From: Roseiarcus sp963835955
GTDB taxonomy: Bacteria > Pseudomonadota > Alphaproteobacteria > Rhizobiales > Beijerinckiaceae
DNA length: 64,000 nucleotides
Assembly (NCBI GenBank): GCA_963835955.1
Contig: CAWIHZ010000023.1
Location: 124,001-188,000, forward strand
Direction: 5' to 3'
Shown: positions 27,910-37,090 of the stretch, in pieces
Layout: every line of letters starts with the position of its first letter
How positions within the stretch are numbered: position 1 is the first letter of the stretch
Notes under the pieces: generated by a model
What the model was told of the DNA's origin: nothing
What the model saw: only the letters and a program-made list of their open reading frames with translations
Database searches by the model: none
Program-made: the position numbers and the translations under genes

Positions 27910-28653
27910 CTACCGCTCGACCCGACTCCAACCGTGGAGCCCGAGACGCTCTTGCGGCAGATAGGCCGCCTTGTAGCCCATCTTTTTTGAACCCTCGACC
28001 CAATAGCCTAGATAAACATGCGGCAGGCCGAGGCGGCGCGCCTTCTCGATATGATCGAGAATGACGAAACTTCCCAGCGAACGGCGCGCCTCGTCCGGCT
28101 CGTAGAAGGAATAGACGAGCGACAGTCCGTCGGCGAGGCGATCGGTCAGGCATACGGCGTAGAGCGGGCCAGCACGCAATTCCTCCTCGGGGGCGCAACG
28201 GAGGCGGTACTCGACGAGATGGGTGTCGATGTGGGTGTCCTCGACCATCATCGAGAAATCCAGCGATGACATGTCCGCCATGCCGCCGTCGGGGTGGCGG
28301 GCGTCGAGATAGGAACGAAACAGAGCGAAATGCTCGTTGGTCGGCTTTGGCGGGACGAAAATGCCGGTCAGATCAGCGTTGGCGCGCAGCGCTCTGCGCT
28401 GGCAGGCGCTTGGACAAAAATCGTCGACGAGCACGCGCACCGAGACGCAGGCGCGACAACTTTCGCAGGCGGGTCGATAGGCGATCGTCTGCGATCGACG
28501 GAACCCGGTCTGCGTCAGAAGGTCGTTGAGCGCGGCCGCGCGCTTTCCGACGAGGTGGGTAAAAATCTTGCGCTCGTGCTGTCCAGGCAAATAGGGGCAG
28601 GCCGACGGGGCCGTGAGATAGAACTGCGGCGCGTCGCGCACTTCCTTCGTCAC
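27910..28653 (-). CDS. bpt: Aspartate/glutamate leucyltransferase
   Basis: 247 residues from GTG 28653. The opening FYLTAPSACPYLPGQHERK with its Cys, then YRPACESCRACVSVRVLVDD, are typical of the arginyl/leucyl-tRNA protein transferase family. The C-domain has the acyltransferase-like GSFVILDHIEKARRLGLPHV and YLGYWVEGSKKMGYK. Bpt adds leucine to N-terminal Asp or Glu, creating an N-degron for ClpS/ClpAP. It is convergent with sdaA, 12 bases away. Confidence 0.95.
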   Translation of the reverse strand: MTKEVRDAPQFYLTAPSACPYLPGQHERKIFTHLVGKRAAALNDLLTQTGFRRSQTIAYRPACESCRACVSVRVLVDDFCPSACQRRALRANADLTGIFVPPKPTNEHFALFRSYLDARHPDGGMADMSSLDFSMMVEDTHIDTHLVEYRLRCAPEEELRAGPLYAVCLTDRLADGLSLVYSFYEPDEARRSLGSFVILDHIEKARRLGLPHVYLGYWVEGSKKMGYKAAYLPQERLGLHGWSRVER

Positions 28654-28720
28654 GCTGTCCCCCAGCTCCCCATTGAACGCGCCACTTCCAATTCTCCGGA
28701 CTCAATAGCGGCCTTGGGCT

Positions 28721-29167
28721 TTACAACCTTCGCACGATCACGACGCCGGCAATGATGTCGTGCAGACACCGCTTTTCCGCATCGACCAGCGACACGAGAA
28801 AGATCGGCGGAAAGAACCAGCTCACATAAAAGAGCACCGCCTGCACCGCCGCGTTGACGAACGGCACGCGCGCTCCAGTGTCGTGCATCCGCATCTCGAG
28901 GTCCATCGCCCGCATGCCGGGCGTCGCCATTTTCCTCCCGGAAACCGAAAGCCCGTTATAGAAGAAAGCGACGATCGGATAGAGCGGCGGCAGGAAGAAC
29001 AGCGCCAAGCCGAGCGTCAGCACGATCGATACGATCCATAAGAGGGCGACAAGGACGCTGACGAGAACGAGATCGAAGCATACCGCCAGGATGCGGCGCG
29101 CGCGCACCCCCGCCAGCGCGTCGCCGCGCAACGGCTGAACTGGCGTCGCTGCAAGCGAATTGGACAT
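28721..29167 (-). CDS. RDD family membrane protein
   Basis: 148 residues with three to four hydrophobic segments. The RDD pattern starts in GVRARRILAVCFDLVLVSVL and continues through GRKMATPGMRAMDLEMRMHD and a C-terminal EKRCLHDIIAGVVIVRR. Some RDD proteins transport Na+ or compatible solutes, but most are uncharacterised. GGAGG stands seven bases before the ATG. The next gene upstream on the strand is the LivH-type permease. Confidence 0.88.
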   Translation of the reverse strand: MSNSLAATPVQPLRGDALAGVRARRILAVCFDLVLVSVLVALLWIVSIVLTLGLALFFLPPLYPIVAFFYNGLSVSGRKMATPGMRAMDLEMRMHDTGARVPFVNAAVQAVLFYVSWFFPPIFLVSLVDAEKRCLHDIIAGVVIVRRL

Positions 29168-29231
29168 CTAAACCTCCGGGCGCGGCTCACCCCGAGCACG
29201 CGTCAAGGATGTGGGACGCGACCGCGTCAAG

Positions 29232-30635
29232 TCAAGAGCGTCGTGGAAGCAGGTTGTGCGTTACTGACTCGCGCGAACCCAGCAGGCCGGAAGGGCGCAA
29301 GGCGATGAAAATCACCAGCAGCGCGTAGACCGCCAGGTCGCGATCATCGATCGGGAACAGAGCCGACCAGCCCGCCTCGAAAGCGCCGACGACGAGCCCG
29401 CCCACGAAGGCGCCCGGAAGGGAGCCAATGCCGCCGACGATCGCCGCCGCCAGCGCCTTGAGGGTCAGCGTCGCCGAAAGTCCGTATCCGACCGCGCCAT
29501 AGGCCGCCGTCATCGTTGCGCCCGCGACGCCCGCCAGAGCGCCCGAAAGCGCGAATGCTCTGGCGGTCACCGCCGACGGACTGATGCCCATCATTTCGGC
29601 GGCGAGCGGATCGTCGGCATAGGCCCGCCACTCGCGACCCATGCGGGTCCAGCGAAAGATCAGGACCAGGCCGAGGCCGATGCCGAGCGCCACCGCGCTG
29701 GCGACGAAAGTCATCGGCGTAGCGACGGTGACGAAATCGCCGGCGCGGACGATTGCAAAAGGCTGGTTCAGCTGCGGGCTCATCCAACTCGATCGATCGC
29801 CTTGCGCGAGTCGCAGCAGTTCCTGCAGGAAAAGCGCCAGACCGACAGTCGCCACCAGCACCTGCTGCCCTTTCGCATGTCGCAACGGAATGAAGACGCA
29901 GGCCGCCGAGGCGCAACCCCACATCGAGGCGACAACGGCGGCCAAGACAAAGGCGGCCGCCAGCAGAGGTCCGGGCGGAGTGCCGGTTAGCACGAACGCC
30001 GTCATTGCCGCCGCGTAGCCTCCGGCCGCGGCAAGTTCGCCGAAAGCGAAATTAATCCGCCCGATAAGGCCGTAGATCAGCGAATATGCGGTCGCCAGCA
30101 GCGCGTAAATCGTCGCTAGCGGCAGTGCGTCCAGCGCCATCTGCAGGCCGTAGGCGACCCTGTGGGGGAGGTTGAGCAAGCCTTCGACATTGCCGAGCGG
30201 CGCAGGATCTGCTGCGCGACCCTCGGGGGTCGCCAGCCAATAGCGGATCAGAAACAAAAGCCTTGCGTCGGAAAGAGGCCGGCCGTCGAGCGCCAACGAA
30301 GTCAGATCGCTTGAGGCGTGCGGCCGGCCCGGCTCGCGGAAGCGGCACGCCGCTTCGTGGAGCCGGGGCTTCGCTCCAGCCGTCTCCGCGCTGAACGCGA
30401 CACTGAGGCCTCGCCCATCCGGGTCGGGCGTTTGAGCGAGAATGGCGATCCGCGCATCCGGCGGCATGAGCGCCGGCAGCGCCATGCGGCAGAGCCGCGC
30501 CTGGTCGGTCTCGAGCGCAGGCGAGCACCCCACCAGCAGACCTAGGGCAATCAGCAAGATGACGCAGGCTACGCCGCCAAAGACCGCCGCCGGCGAGCCG
30601 GCGCGCGGCGGCGAGAAGTCCGCGGGCGTAACCAT
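29232..30635 (-). CDS. LivH-type branched-chain amino acid/urea ABC permease with extra N-terminal domain
   Basis: 467 residues from ATG 30635. The first about 155 residues comprise one membrane segment (GGVACVILLIALGLLVGC) and a soluble part. Residues from about 165 form a LivH/UrtB permease: ALDALPLATIYALLATAYSL, GRINFAFGELAAAGGYAA, GREWRAYADDPLAAEMMG and GGIGSLPGAFVGGLVVG. Family members import branched-chain amino acids, urea or amides with partners LivM, LivG and LivF, none of which is adjacent. The gene is thus isolated here. The N-terminal part is not a standard LivH element. Confidence 0.87.
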   Translation of the reverse strand: MVTPADFSPPRAGSPAAVFGGVACVILLIALGLLVGCSPALETDQARLCRMALPALMPPDARIAILAQTPDPDGRGLSVAFSAETAGAKPRLHEAACRFREPGRPHASSDLTSLALDGRPLSDARLLFLIRYWLATPEGRAADPAPLGNVEGLLNLPHRVAYGLQMALDALPLATIYALLATAYSLIYGLIGRINFAFGELAAAGGYAAAMTAFVLTGTPPGPLLAAAFVLAAVVASMWGCASAACVFIPLRHAKGQQVLVATVGLALFLQELLRLAQGDRSSWMSPQLNQPFAIVRAGDFVTVATPMTFVASAVALGIGLGLVLIFRWTRMGREWRAYADDPLAAEMMGISPSAVTARAFALSGALAGVAGATMTAAYGAVGYGLSATLTLKALAAAIVGGIGSLPGAFVGGLVVGAFEAGWSALFPIDDRDLAVYALLVIFIALRPSGLLGSRESVTHNLLPRRS

Positions 30636-30767
30636 CGCTACGCAACTTATGGGCTGGGGTGACAGCGTCAACTGCACAAACCGTCCCGACGGCCCCAAAC
30701 ACGCTTGAGGTTGGCGCCTCGAGCCCCTATCGGTCGCCGGCGCGGCGGCACGGAGTCCAGCCCGACC

Positions 30768-31757
30768 ATGACAATTCTAGTGACAGGCAGCTCCGGACAT
30801 TTGGGCGAAGCGCTGATGCGCGCCCTGCGCGCGGCCGGACGGGAGGCGGTCGGACTCGACGTCCTCCCCGGGCCGTTTACCGACCACGTCGGTTCGATCG
30901 TCGAGCGCGCGCAAGTCGCCCAACGCATCGACGGGGCCCGCGCGGTCTTCCATGCGGCGACATTGCACAAGCCGCATGTCGGCACTCATTCGCGTGACGC
31001 CTTCGTAGCAACGAACATCCTGGGCACGCTGATTCTGCTCGAAGAAGCGGTGCGAGCGGGCGTCGGCGCCTTCGTCTTCACCAGCACGACCAGCGTCTTC
31101 GGCGACGCGCTGAGACCTCCGCCGGGCGAGCCGGCGGTCTGGATCGACGAGAGCGTCGCCCCGGTTCCGAAAAACATCTATGGCGTCACCAAGAGCGCGG
31201 CCGAGGATCTCTGCCAGTTGTTCCATCGCAACGAAGGCTTGGCTTGCGTCGTGCTGAGAACCTCGCGCTTCTTTCCGGAAGCGGACGACGATCCGAAAGC
31301 GCGCGAGGCTTATTCGGACGACAACGCCAAGGCGAACGAATATCTGTTTCGCCGCGTCGCTATCGAGGACGTCGTCGATGCGCACCTGCTTGCCGCCGAG
31401 CGCGCGCAAACGATAGGGTTTGGCCGGTATATCATCAGCGCAACGGCTCCGTTCCTGCCCGAGGATCGTTCGCGCCTGAGGTTCGAAGCGCCTGCCGTCG
31501 TCAGCCTCCGCGCGCCCGGCTGGGAAGCCGAATATGCGCGACGCGGATGGCGGATGTTTCCCAGCATCGATCGCGTTTACGACAATTCGCTGGCGCGGCG
31601 GGAGCTGGGCTGGCGGCCCAAGTGGAGCTTTCAGACCGTCATGGAGCGCCTCATCGAGACGGGCGACGTCCGCGGCCCGCTCGCAAAACTGATCGGCGCC
31701 AAGGGCTATCACGCGGAGCGGTTCGCGGGCGCGCCCTATCCGGCAACGAGAAACTGA
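30768..31757 (+). CDS. NAD-dependent epimerase/dehydratase (extended SDR)
   Basis: 329 residues from ATG 30768. The nucleotide site MTILVTGSSGHLGEAL is at the N-terminus, and the catalytic YGVTK motif (IYGVTKSAAEDLCQLF) lies at about residue 142 with upstream Ser/Thr in FTSTTSVFG. The middle reads as a sugar-nucleotide or short-chain type, but the substrate is unclear. It stops one base before the start of the next gene, so the pair is an operon. It starts divergently from the LivH-type permease. Confidence 0.88.
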   Translation: MTILVTGSSGHLGEALMRALRAAGREAVGLDVLPGPFTDHVGSIVERAQVAQRIDGARAVFHAATLHKPHVGTHSRDAFVATNILGTLILLEEAVRAGVGAFVFTSTTSVFGDALRPPPGEPAVWIDESVAPVPKNIYGVTKSAAEDLCQLFHRNEGLACVVLRTSRFFPEADDDPKAREAYSDDNAKANEYLFRRVAIEDVVDAHLLAAERAQTIGFGRYIISATAPFLPEDRSRLRFEAPAVVSLRAPGWEAEYARRGWRMFPSIDRVYDNSLARRELGWRPKWSFQTVMERLIETGDVRGPLAKLIGAKGYHAERFAGAPYPATRN

Positions 31758-31758
31758 A

Positions 31759-32307
31759 ATGACCGAACCCGCGATCTGGAGGCGGCTCGATCGGCCTGGT
31801 CATGACGCTGCTCTCTTGCGCCGGCACGATTCCGGCTGGCTGCTTCAGGGCACGGCGGCGTTCGTGCATGAAGGGGGACCCGCGAGCGTCGCCTACCAAG
31901 TGGAAGTGGACGCCGGCCTGAGGACGAAAAGCGGAAACTTAAGCGGATTTCTCGGCGAGAACGCGTTTCAGCACGAGATCCGCCGCGAGCGCGACGGCTG
32001 GCGCCTGAACGGCTCCATCGTCGACGGTCTGGGGCAGTTGGCGGATCTCGACTACGGCTTCACTCCGGCGACGAATATCCTGCAACTGCTGCGCGCGGCG
32101 CCGTCTCCCGGCCAAAAGATCAGCCTTCCCGTCGTCTGGTTTGATCTGGACAGCGCCTCTCTGATCGAATTGCCCCAGACTTATGAGCGACGCGGCGACG
32201 CGACGTTCTGGTATGAGGCGCCGACGATTGCATACGAAGCTCTGCTCGAAATCGCGGCAAGCGGATTTGTGAAGACATATCCGGGGCTGTGGCGGCTCGA
32301 AACCTGA
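31759..32307 (+). CDS. Putative glycolipid-binding family protein
   Basis: 182 residues. WRRLDRPGHDAALLRRHDSG, GWRLNGSIVDGLGQLADLDY, GFTPATNILQLLRAAP and the ending GFVKTYPGLWRLE match the putative glycolipid-binding family (PF06475), a beta-rich fold. No signal peptide is seen, so it is probably cytosolic. It follows the epimerase after one base. The family name is derived from a distant mycobacterial relation, so actual glycolipid binding is uncertain. Confidence 0.82.
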   Translation: MTEPAIWRRLDRPGHDAALLRRHDSGWLLQGTAAFVHEGGPASVAYQVEVDAGLRTKSGNLSGFLGENAFQHEIRRERDGWRLNGSIVDGLGQLADLDYGFTPATNILQLLRAAPSPGQKISLPVVWFDLDSASLIELPQTYERRGDATFWYEAPTIAYEALLEIAASGFVKTYPGLWRLET

Positions 32308-32350
32308 ACTGAAGGCGCTGTCCGCCACAATAACATTGTTTTTCATAATG

Positions 32351-33697
32351 TTATGCGAGCACGCTGAGGCGCTCGATCAGAAAGTCGCGCTCGGCGCCGT
32401 CCGGTTGCAGTCCGATCGCCATTGTGTAGGCGCGGCGCGCTTCCTCGGCGTCGCCGACCCTGGCGCAGAGGTCCGCCCGGGCGACCCAATAGGGTTCAAA
32501 CGCGTCGAGCCCGCCCTTCGCGCCGACCTCTTCCAGCAGCGCCAGACCCGCGGCGGCCCCGCGGGCGCGCGCGACCGCCGCCGCCCGGTTGACGGCGACC
32601 ACAGGCGAGCCGGTCATTTCGAACAATGCGTCATAGAGGCTTGTGATCAACTCCCAGTCTGTCGCATGAGTAAAACGACGCGCGACGTGAGCGGATTGGA
32701 CGGCCGCCTCGACCTGAAATCGGCCGGGCGCCCCCGAAACGCTGGCGGCGCGCAACAGCTCTTCGGCTTCCTCGATCGCCGCCTGGTCCCAAAGAGCTGT
32801 GTCCTGCTCGCTAAGCGGAACGTAGCGGCCTGAGGAATCGCGTCGGGCCCGGCGCCGCGCATGGGCGTAGAGCATCAGCGCCAGCAACCCCTTGGCCTCC
32901 GGCTCGTTCGGCGCGAGCTCAGCGGCGAGGCGGCCGAGCCAGATCGCTTCGTCGGCGAGGTCGCGCCCGCGCGGATCGTCGGAGAAGGTTTCCGCCCAGC
33001 CGTGCGAAAACGCGGCGTAGATCGCCTCCAGCGCCGCGCCCAGACGCTCCGGCAAATCCGCCCGTTCCGGGATCCTGAACGGCACCCCCGCCAGGCGAAT
33101 TTTGGCCTTGGCGCGCGACAGGCGCTGGCCCATCGCGCTCGGCGAGACCAGGAAGGCCGATCCGATCGCGGCGGCGTCGAGGCCCAGGATCGTCTGCAGC
33201 ATCAGAGGCGCGCGGATCGTCTCCTCGATCGCCGGATGGGCGCAGGCGAACATCAGCGCAAGGCGCCGGTCGGGGATCGACGCCTCGTCGTCGGTCGCGG
33301 CCCCGAGCTCTTCCGCGATCAGCGCCAGCGCGTCGCAAGACGCCTCGGCGGTGCGCCGGCGACGCGAAGCGTCGATCATGCGCCGCCGCGCCGTCCTGGC
33401 GAGCCAGCCCGCCGGATTGGCCGGAACGCCCTGCGCCGGCCAGACGGTCAGCGCGGCGGCGAAGGCGTCGGCGAGCGCGTCCTCAGCCCCCGGCACGTCT
33501 CGTCTCGGAGCGGCGAGATAGGCCACGAGCTTGCCGTAGCTCTCGCGCGCGACCCGCGTCGCGACGGCGCGCGCGGCCGCTTCGGCCTCCGGATTCGGTC
33601 GATGAGAGCCGTTCGCGCGGGGCGACGGCCGGGACGAAGCGTTCGAGCCCCTGCGAGCCTGCGCGACCTGCGCCCTTTCGGTTCCCGGGGGCGTCAT
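32351..33697 (-). CDS. ECF sigma factor with long C-terminal TPR-like extension (ECF42 type)
   Basis: 448 residues. An Ala/Arg-rich leader of about 40 residues precedes sigma region 2 (AAAVATRVARESYGKLVAYL-like, then AEDALADAFAAALTVWPAQG and WLARTARRRMIDASRRRR). Region 4 is near QTILGLDAAAIGSAFLVSPS. The long C-terminal extension with ELAPNEPEAKGLLALMLYAH and GSPVVAVNRAAAVARARG is the TPR-like part of ECF42. Such sigma factors are typically found with a DGPF (YCII-related) protein, as at 34.3 kb, and lack a classic anti-sigma factor. An ATGA overlap links its start with an unconvincing upstream reading frame. Confidence 0.92.
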   Translation of the reverse strand: MTPPGTERAQVAQARRGSNASSRPSPRANGSHRPNPEAEAAARAVATRVARESYGKLVAYLAAPRRDVPGAEDALADAFAAALTVWPAQGVPANPAGWLARTARRRMIDASRRRRTAEASCDALALIAEELGAATDDEASIPDRRLALMFACAHPAIEETIRAPLMLQTILGLDAAAIGSAFLVSPSAMGQRLSRAKAKIRLAGVPFRIPERADLPERLGAALEAIYAAFSHGWAETFSDDPRGRDLADEAIWLGRLAAELAPNEPEAKGLLALMLYAHARRRARRDSSGRYVPLSEQDTALWDQAAIEEAEELLRAASVSGAPGRFQVEAAVQSAHVARRFTHATDWELITSLYDALFEMTGSPVVAVNRAAAVARARGAAAGLALLEEVGAKGGLDAFEPYWVARADLCARVGDAEEARRAYTMAIGLQPDGAERDFLIERLSVLA

Positions 33698-34290
33698 TTC
33701 CGTCGCCGCTCCATTCTATACAATCGCTTGGGCGCCAAAATCAGAAGCCGGCGCGGATATCCGGGCGCAATGCGGATGGACGCAGCGCGCGGGCGCGCGC
33801 CGATCCCGCGGACGGCGCCGAGACCAAGCCCGCGTGTCGCCAAGACGAAGCGCAGATGGCGCCGACACGTCATCCATGCCAACTTAGCGGAATAGTCGCC
33901 CATTGCCGTTTTGAGCCTTTTCAAACCTTTAGCGGCGCGCAAGGGCAAAAAAGCGAAATGCTCGTCGCGCAGCCCCTCCAGCCGCTGGAATTTGCCCGGG
34001 CCGGTCAAAATCCGCAACCTTGTGACGCCCGTCTGGTTTCAAACACCGTCTCCAATCTGAAGCTTGAATTCCAGCATGGCGCGACTTCTAAGTTTGAGAA
34101 ATGGACGCCTCAAAGCTAGCTCAAACAGATTCAGTTTTACAAGTCATTTAATATAGTTCATGGTCAGTTCTCATGCTTTACATGCAAATCTGACTGGGGA
34201 ACCGGGCGCGAAGGCCAACTTGGCCATGTCCGGTCCCCGACCTTCGCTCCGCCCGGAACAACCGGACTGAATTGTCGAACCGAGTTCGGC
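33698..34290. other. Intergenic stretch with AT-rich middle
   Basis: About 590 bases with no gene I would defend. A Leu/Arg-rich minus-strand frame (33694-34017, from a TTG) has no domain or ribosome site. From about 34080 to 34190 the sequence is AT-rich, as expected of a promoter region. A 13-base palindrome (GGCCAACTTGGCC) lies at 34213-34225. Confidence 0.55.
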
Positions 34291-34638
34291 TCACATCTGC
34301 CAGATTGGCCGCACTTCGATCGCGCCGTCCTCGGCCCCCGGGCAGCGAGCCGCCCAGGAGATCGCGGCGTCGAGGTCGGGCGCGTCGATCAGGAAATAGC
34401 CGCCGAGCTGTTCCTTGACCTCGGCATAAGGGCCGTTGAGGACCGACGTCTTACCGTTCTTGACCCTGACCGTGGTCGCGGTCGACGTCGGATGAAGACG
34501 CTGGCCGCCTTTGCTGACGCCCGCCTCCGACATCGCCTGCATATAGGCGCCGTAGGCGGCCAGCCTTGCGTTGTTCTGTTCCGGCGACGCGTTGAGCATG
34601 GCCTTCTCGTCCGCATGGATCATCAACAGGTACTGCAT
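34291..34638 (-). CDS. DGPF/YCII-related protein associated with ECF42 sigma factors
   Basis: 115 residues from ATG 34638, with AAGGAG seven bases upstream. MQYLLMIHADEKAML, GGQRLHPTSTATTVRV, VLNGPYAEVKEQLGGYFLID and CPGAEDGAIEVRPI are the DGPF-domain family (ferredoxin-like, YCII-related), with the DGPF position reading NGPY. The protein family is thought to be tied to ECF42 target regulation. The sigma gene lies downstream on the same strand after about 590 bases, a wider gap than the usual adjacency. Confidence 0.9.
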   Translation of the reverse strand: MQYLLMIHADEKAMLNASPEQNNARLAAYGAYMQAMSEAGVSKGGQRLHPTSTATTVRVKNGKTSVLNGPYAEVKEQLGGYFLIDAPDLDAAISWAARCPGAEDGAIEVRPIWQM

Positions 34639-34882
34639 GGACTTTCTCCTTGTAACCGCGCGGGCTCTTCGTCGCGCTCGAGACAGAGACGATTCAATCC
34701 GCTTCGTTTCGACAGCAGCCAAAAAAATGCGTCCCTGACAGAAGGCGGTCCCGCACGCCGGTCAAGCACCGAGCGGATATAGCTCGCCTTGCGGGCGCGT
34801 TCGCGAGCCGGAAAGGAGACCGAGACGCAGTCGGGCTCCGAGCCGTCGCCAACCCGCGAGCCTTGTCGAAATGCGACCCGCG

Positions 34883-35902
34883 TCACGCGTCCATCTTGAG
34901 GACGACGCGGAAGCGCGCCTTGCCGCTCATCATGCGCTGATAGGCTTGCTGGGCCTCTTCGAGCGGATAGACTTCGTTCATCGAGGCGACGTTGTTCATG
35001 AGGCTGAATTGCAGCGTGTCTTCGGAATCCCTGGCGATCCCCGAATACCAGCCTCTGACCGCCGCGCTCTTCTGGATAAGTTCGAATGAATTGACGGTCA
35101 GCGGGCCGACGGCGCCGATCGCCATCAGGACGCCGTTTGGGCCGAGGCCGCCGACGAGCGCCTGCATCGCCTCGCCGTTGGTGACGGTGGCGAGAATGGC
35201 TTTCGCGCCGCCCATCGCGGTCAGCGCCTTGGCCGGATCCTCGGCGGCGCTGTCGATATAGTCGCTGGCGCCGAGGCTCCGCGCGAGTTCCTCCTTGTCG
35301 CGCCCGCGATTGACCGCGACGGTGCGAAATCCCTGCCGCGCCGCGAACTGGACGCCGAGATGCCCGAGGCCGCCGACGCCGTGGACCGCCACGACGTCGC
35401 CCGGTCCGGCGCCGGCGTGGCGAAGCGCGTTGAAGGTGGTGACGCCGGCGCAGAGCAGGGGGGCCGAATCGACGGCGTCGAGATCGTCCGGCACATGCGC
35501 GACCGCCGACACATGCGCGACCATATGCGTGGCGTAGCCCCCGTCGCGGGTGACGCCGGTGACGTCATGCACGTTCTCGCAGGCGAAAGCCGCGTCGCGC
35601 CGGCAATGGCGGCAATAGCCGCAGGAGCCGCCGAACCAGCCGACGCCGGCGCGCGCGCCGACGCTCCAGCCCTGAACGCCGGCGCCGATCGCATCGACGA
35701 GGCCGATCACCTCGTGGCCGGGAATGCGCGGATATTGAATGAACGGAAACAGGCGCTCAACCGTCACGGAATCGCTGTGGCAAACGCCGCAGGCGTGAAC
35801 GCGAATGCGCATTTCCTGCGGCCCCGGCGCCGGAACTTCGCGCTCCTCCGCGATCAGCGGCCCGCCGACCTTCTGAACGACCATCGCGCGCATTTTTGTC
35901 AT
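34883..35902 (-). CDS. Zinc-dependent alcohol dehydrogenase (AdhA-like)
   Basis: 339 residues. The catalytic zinc ligands are in VHACGVCHSDSVTVERL and GHEVIGLVDAIG. The structural zinc site is GSCGYCRHCRRDAAFACEN, with four Cys. The Rossmann motif GVGGLGHLGVQFA follows, and the ending KARFRVVLKMDA is normal. This is a medium-chain dehydrogenase that oxidises alcohols or reduces aldehydes with NAD(P); the substrate is open. AAGGGAG lies upstream of the ATG. Confidence 0.93.
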   Translation of the reverse strand: MTKMRAMVVQKVGGPLIAEEREVPAPGPQEMRIRVHACGVCHSDSVTVERLFPFIQYPRIPGHEVIGLVDAIGAGVQGWSVGARAGVGWFGGSCGYCRHCRRDAAFACENVHDVTGVTRDGGYATHMVAHVSAVAHVPDDLDAVDSAPLLCAGVTTFNALRHAGAGPGDVVAVHGVGGLGHLGVQFAARQGFRTVAVNRGRDKEELARSLGASDYIDSAAEDPAKALTAMGGAKAILATVTNGEAMQALVGGLGPNGVLMAIGAVGPLTVNSFELIQKSAAVRGWYSGIARDSEDTLQFSLMNNVASMNEVYPLEEAQQAYQRMMSGKARFRVVLKMDA

Positions 35903-36071
35903 TGCCTGATCTCCCTTCCCATTAATCTGACCGCCGGATCGACAGCGGACACCATGCGACTCCCGCCCGACGCAAATATGTCAGGCGCGCGCGGTGCAGC
36001 GCGGGTAGGGCAGGGGCGCGGGAGAGCGCGGAACGAATGGCGATCTGTGAGCGATAGAGCGCGCCGGCCGC

Positions 36072-36188
36072 TCAATCCTTTTGCCGCTTCTCCGCCGCAC
36101 GCGGCGCAAAGTAGGTCAAAACCCCGTCGGCGCCGGCGCGCTTGAAGGCGATCAGGCTTTCCATCATCGCCCTGTCGCCGTCGACCCA
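36072..36188 (-). pseudogene. Displaced 3' end of hemB (fragment 1)
   Basis: The minus-strand text ends DGDRAMMESLIAFKRAGADG, then VLTYFAPRAAEKRQKD and a stop at 36072-36074, matching the last about 39 codons of intact hemB (38705-39739). One 61-base segment matches 57 of 61 positions. Upstream of 36188 the similarity stops. The frame continues to an ATG at 36269, but no ribosome site supports expression. Confidence 0.88.
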
Positions 36189-36314
36189 CTCAAGCGACGA
36201 CAGGACCGTCTTCTTGGTCCAATTGTCCTCCTTAGGTGCGACAAGAAGTCTGTTGAAAGAGTTTGTCATGCGTGGAGGAGTGAACGGACGATAAAACGGT
36301 ATTGGGAGGATAGC

Positions 36315-37038
36315 ATGAGGTCGCAAAGCCCTTGTGACGACTCTCTTGCTCGCGGCGATGGGCGTGAGCGCAGCGGCGGCGGACACGATTTTCGTAGCGG
36401 CTACCGACGGTCCGTGGTCGATTTCGACCAACCCAACCATGCCTTACGGAATCAACGACCACACGACCCCGGCTATACACTTGCTCGCGTCGGGACTCGC
36501 GTCGGGAGCAAATTCGGTCACGCTTACCTATCAAGGCGGCCTCGCCAGCACCGGCATTTATTGGCCGCTGGCGGGCCCCGAGGGCTATCCCAACCATCCC
36601 TGGGGTCCGTACGTCGGGCCCTTCGGCTGCGGGCCGGGTTCGACAGGCGGTTTCGGCTCTCAAGGCATAATGCCCTGTCACTATATCGACCCCAACAATG
36701 TTGGGCCGTCTATCTGGGAGGGTGCGCTGATTGCCGCATTCACCGACAATTCCGGCGTGGTCGTCGGCCACCCGTTTGCGCCTTTCGCGACGGGCGAAGC
36801 GCCGTATTCGATCGGAATTCCAACCGGCGCGACCGAACTCTCTTTTGGCTACAACGACGACATCCACGGCGACGATACCGGCGGGTGGGACATTGGGGTG
36901 GCGTATTCCGCCCTACCCTCGACAGTGCCTGAGCCGGAAACGTGGACCCTCTGCGCGATCGGTTTTGCAGCTTTGGGCGCGATTTGGTCTCGTCGCGGTC
37001 GACCCCGTCTGGGCGCCGCCTCCGCGCGCCCCGGTTGA
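36315..37038 (+). CDS. PEP-CTERM exported protein of unknown function, with a start-proximal frameshift
   Basis: The reading frame from about 36334 (GTG) encodes TTLLLAAMGVSAAAADT, the core of a signal peptide, then a roughly 200-residue mature region with Gly/Pro-rich GPYVGPFGCGPGSTGGFGSQ and one later Cys (MPCHYIDP), and a PEP-CTERM tail VPEPETWTLCAIGFAALGAI ending in Arg. A perfect GGGAGGA ribosome site precedes ATG 36315, which lies in a different frame; deleting one base in the CCC at about 36329 would fuse it as MRSQSLVTTLLL. So either a frameshift or a GTG start applies. It lies between two hemB fragments. Confidence 0.75.
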
Positions 37039-37090
37039 CGGGAGGGCGATCGCCGATAACGAAAGTACGGCCTTAAGGGCGCGCCGGCCT

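Noticed and set aside
33694..34017. Minus-strand frame of 107 codons overlapping the sigma gene start by ATGA
   Set aside because: Begins with TTG, has no ribosome site or domain, and its Leu/Arg content is typical of chance frames here.
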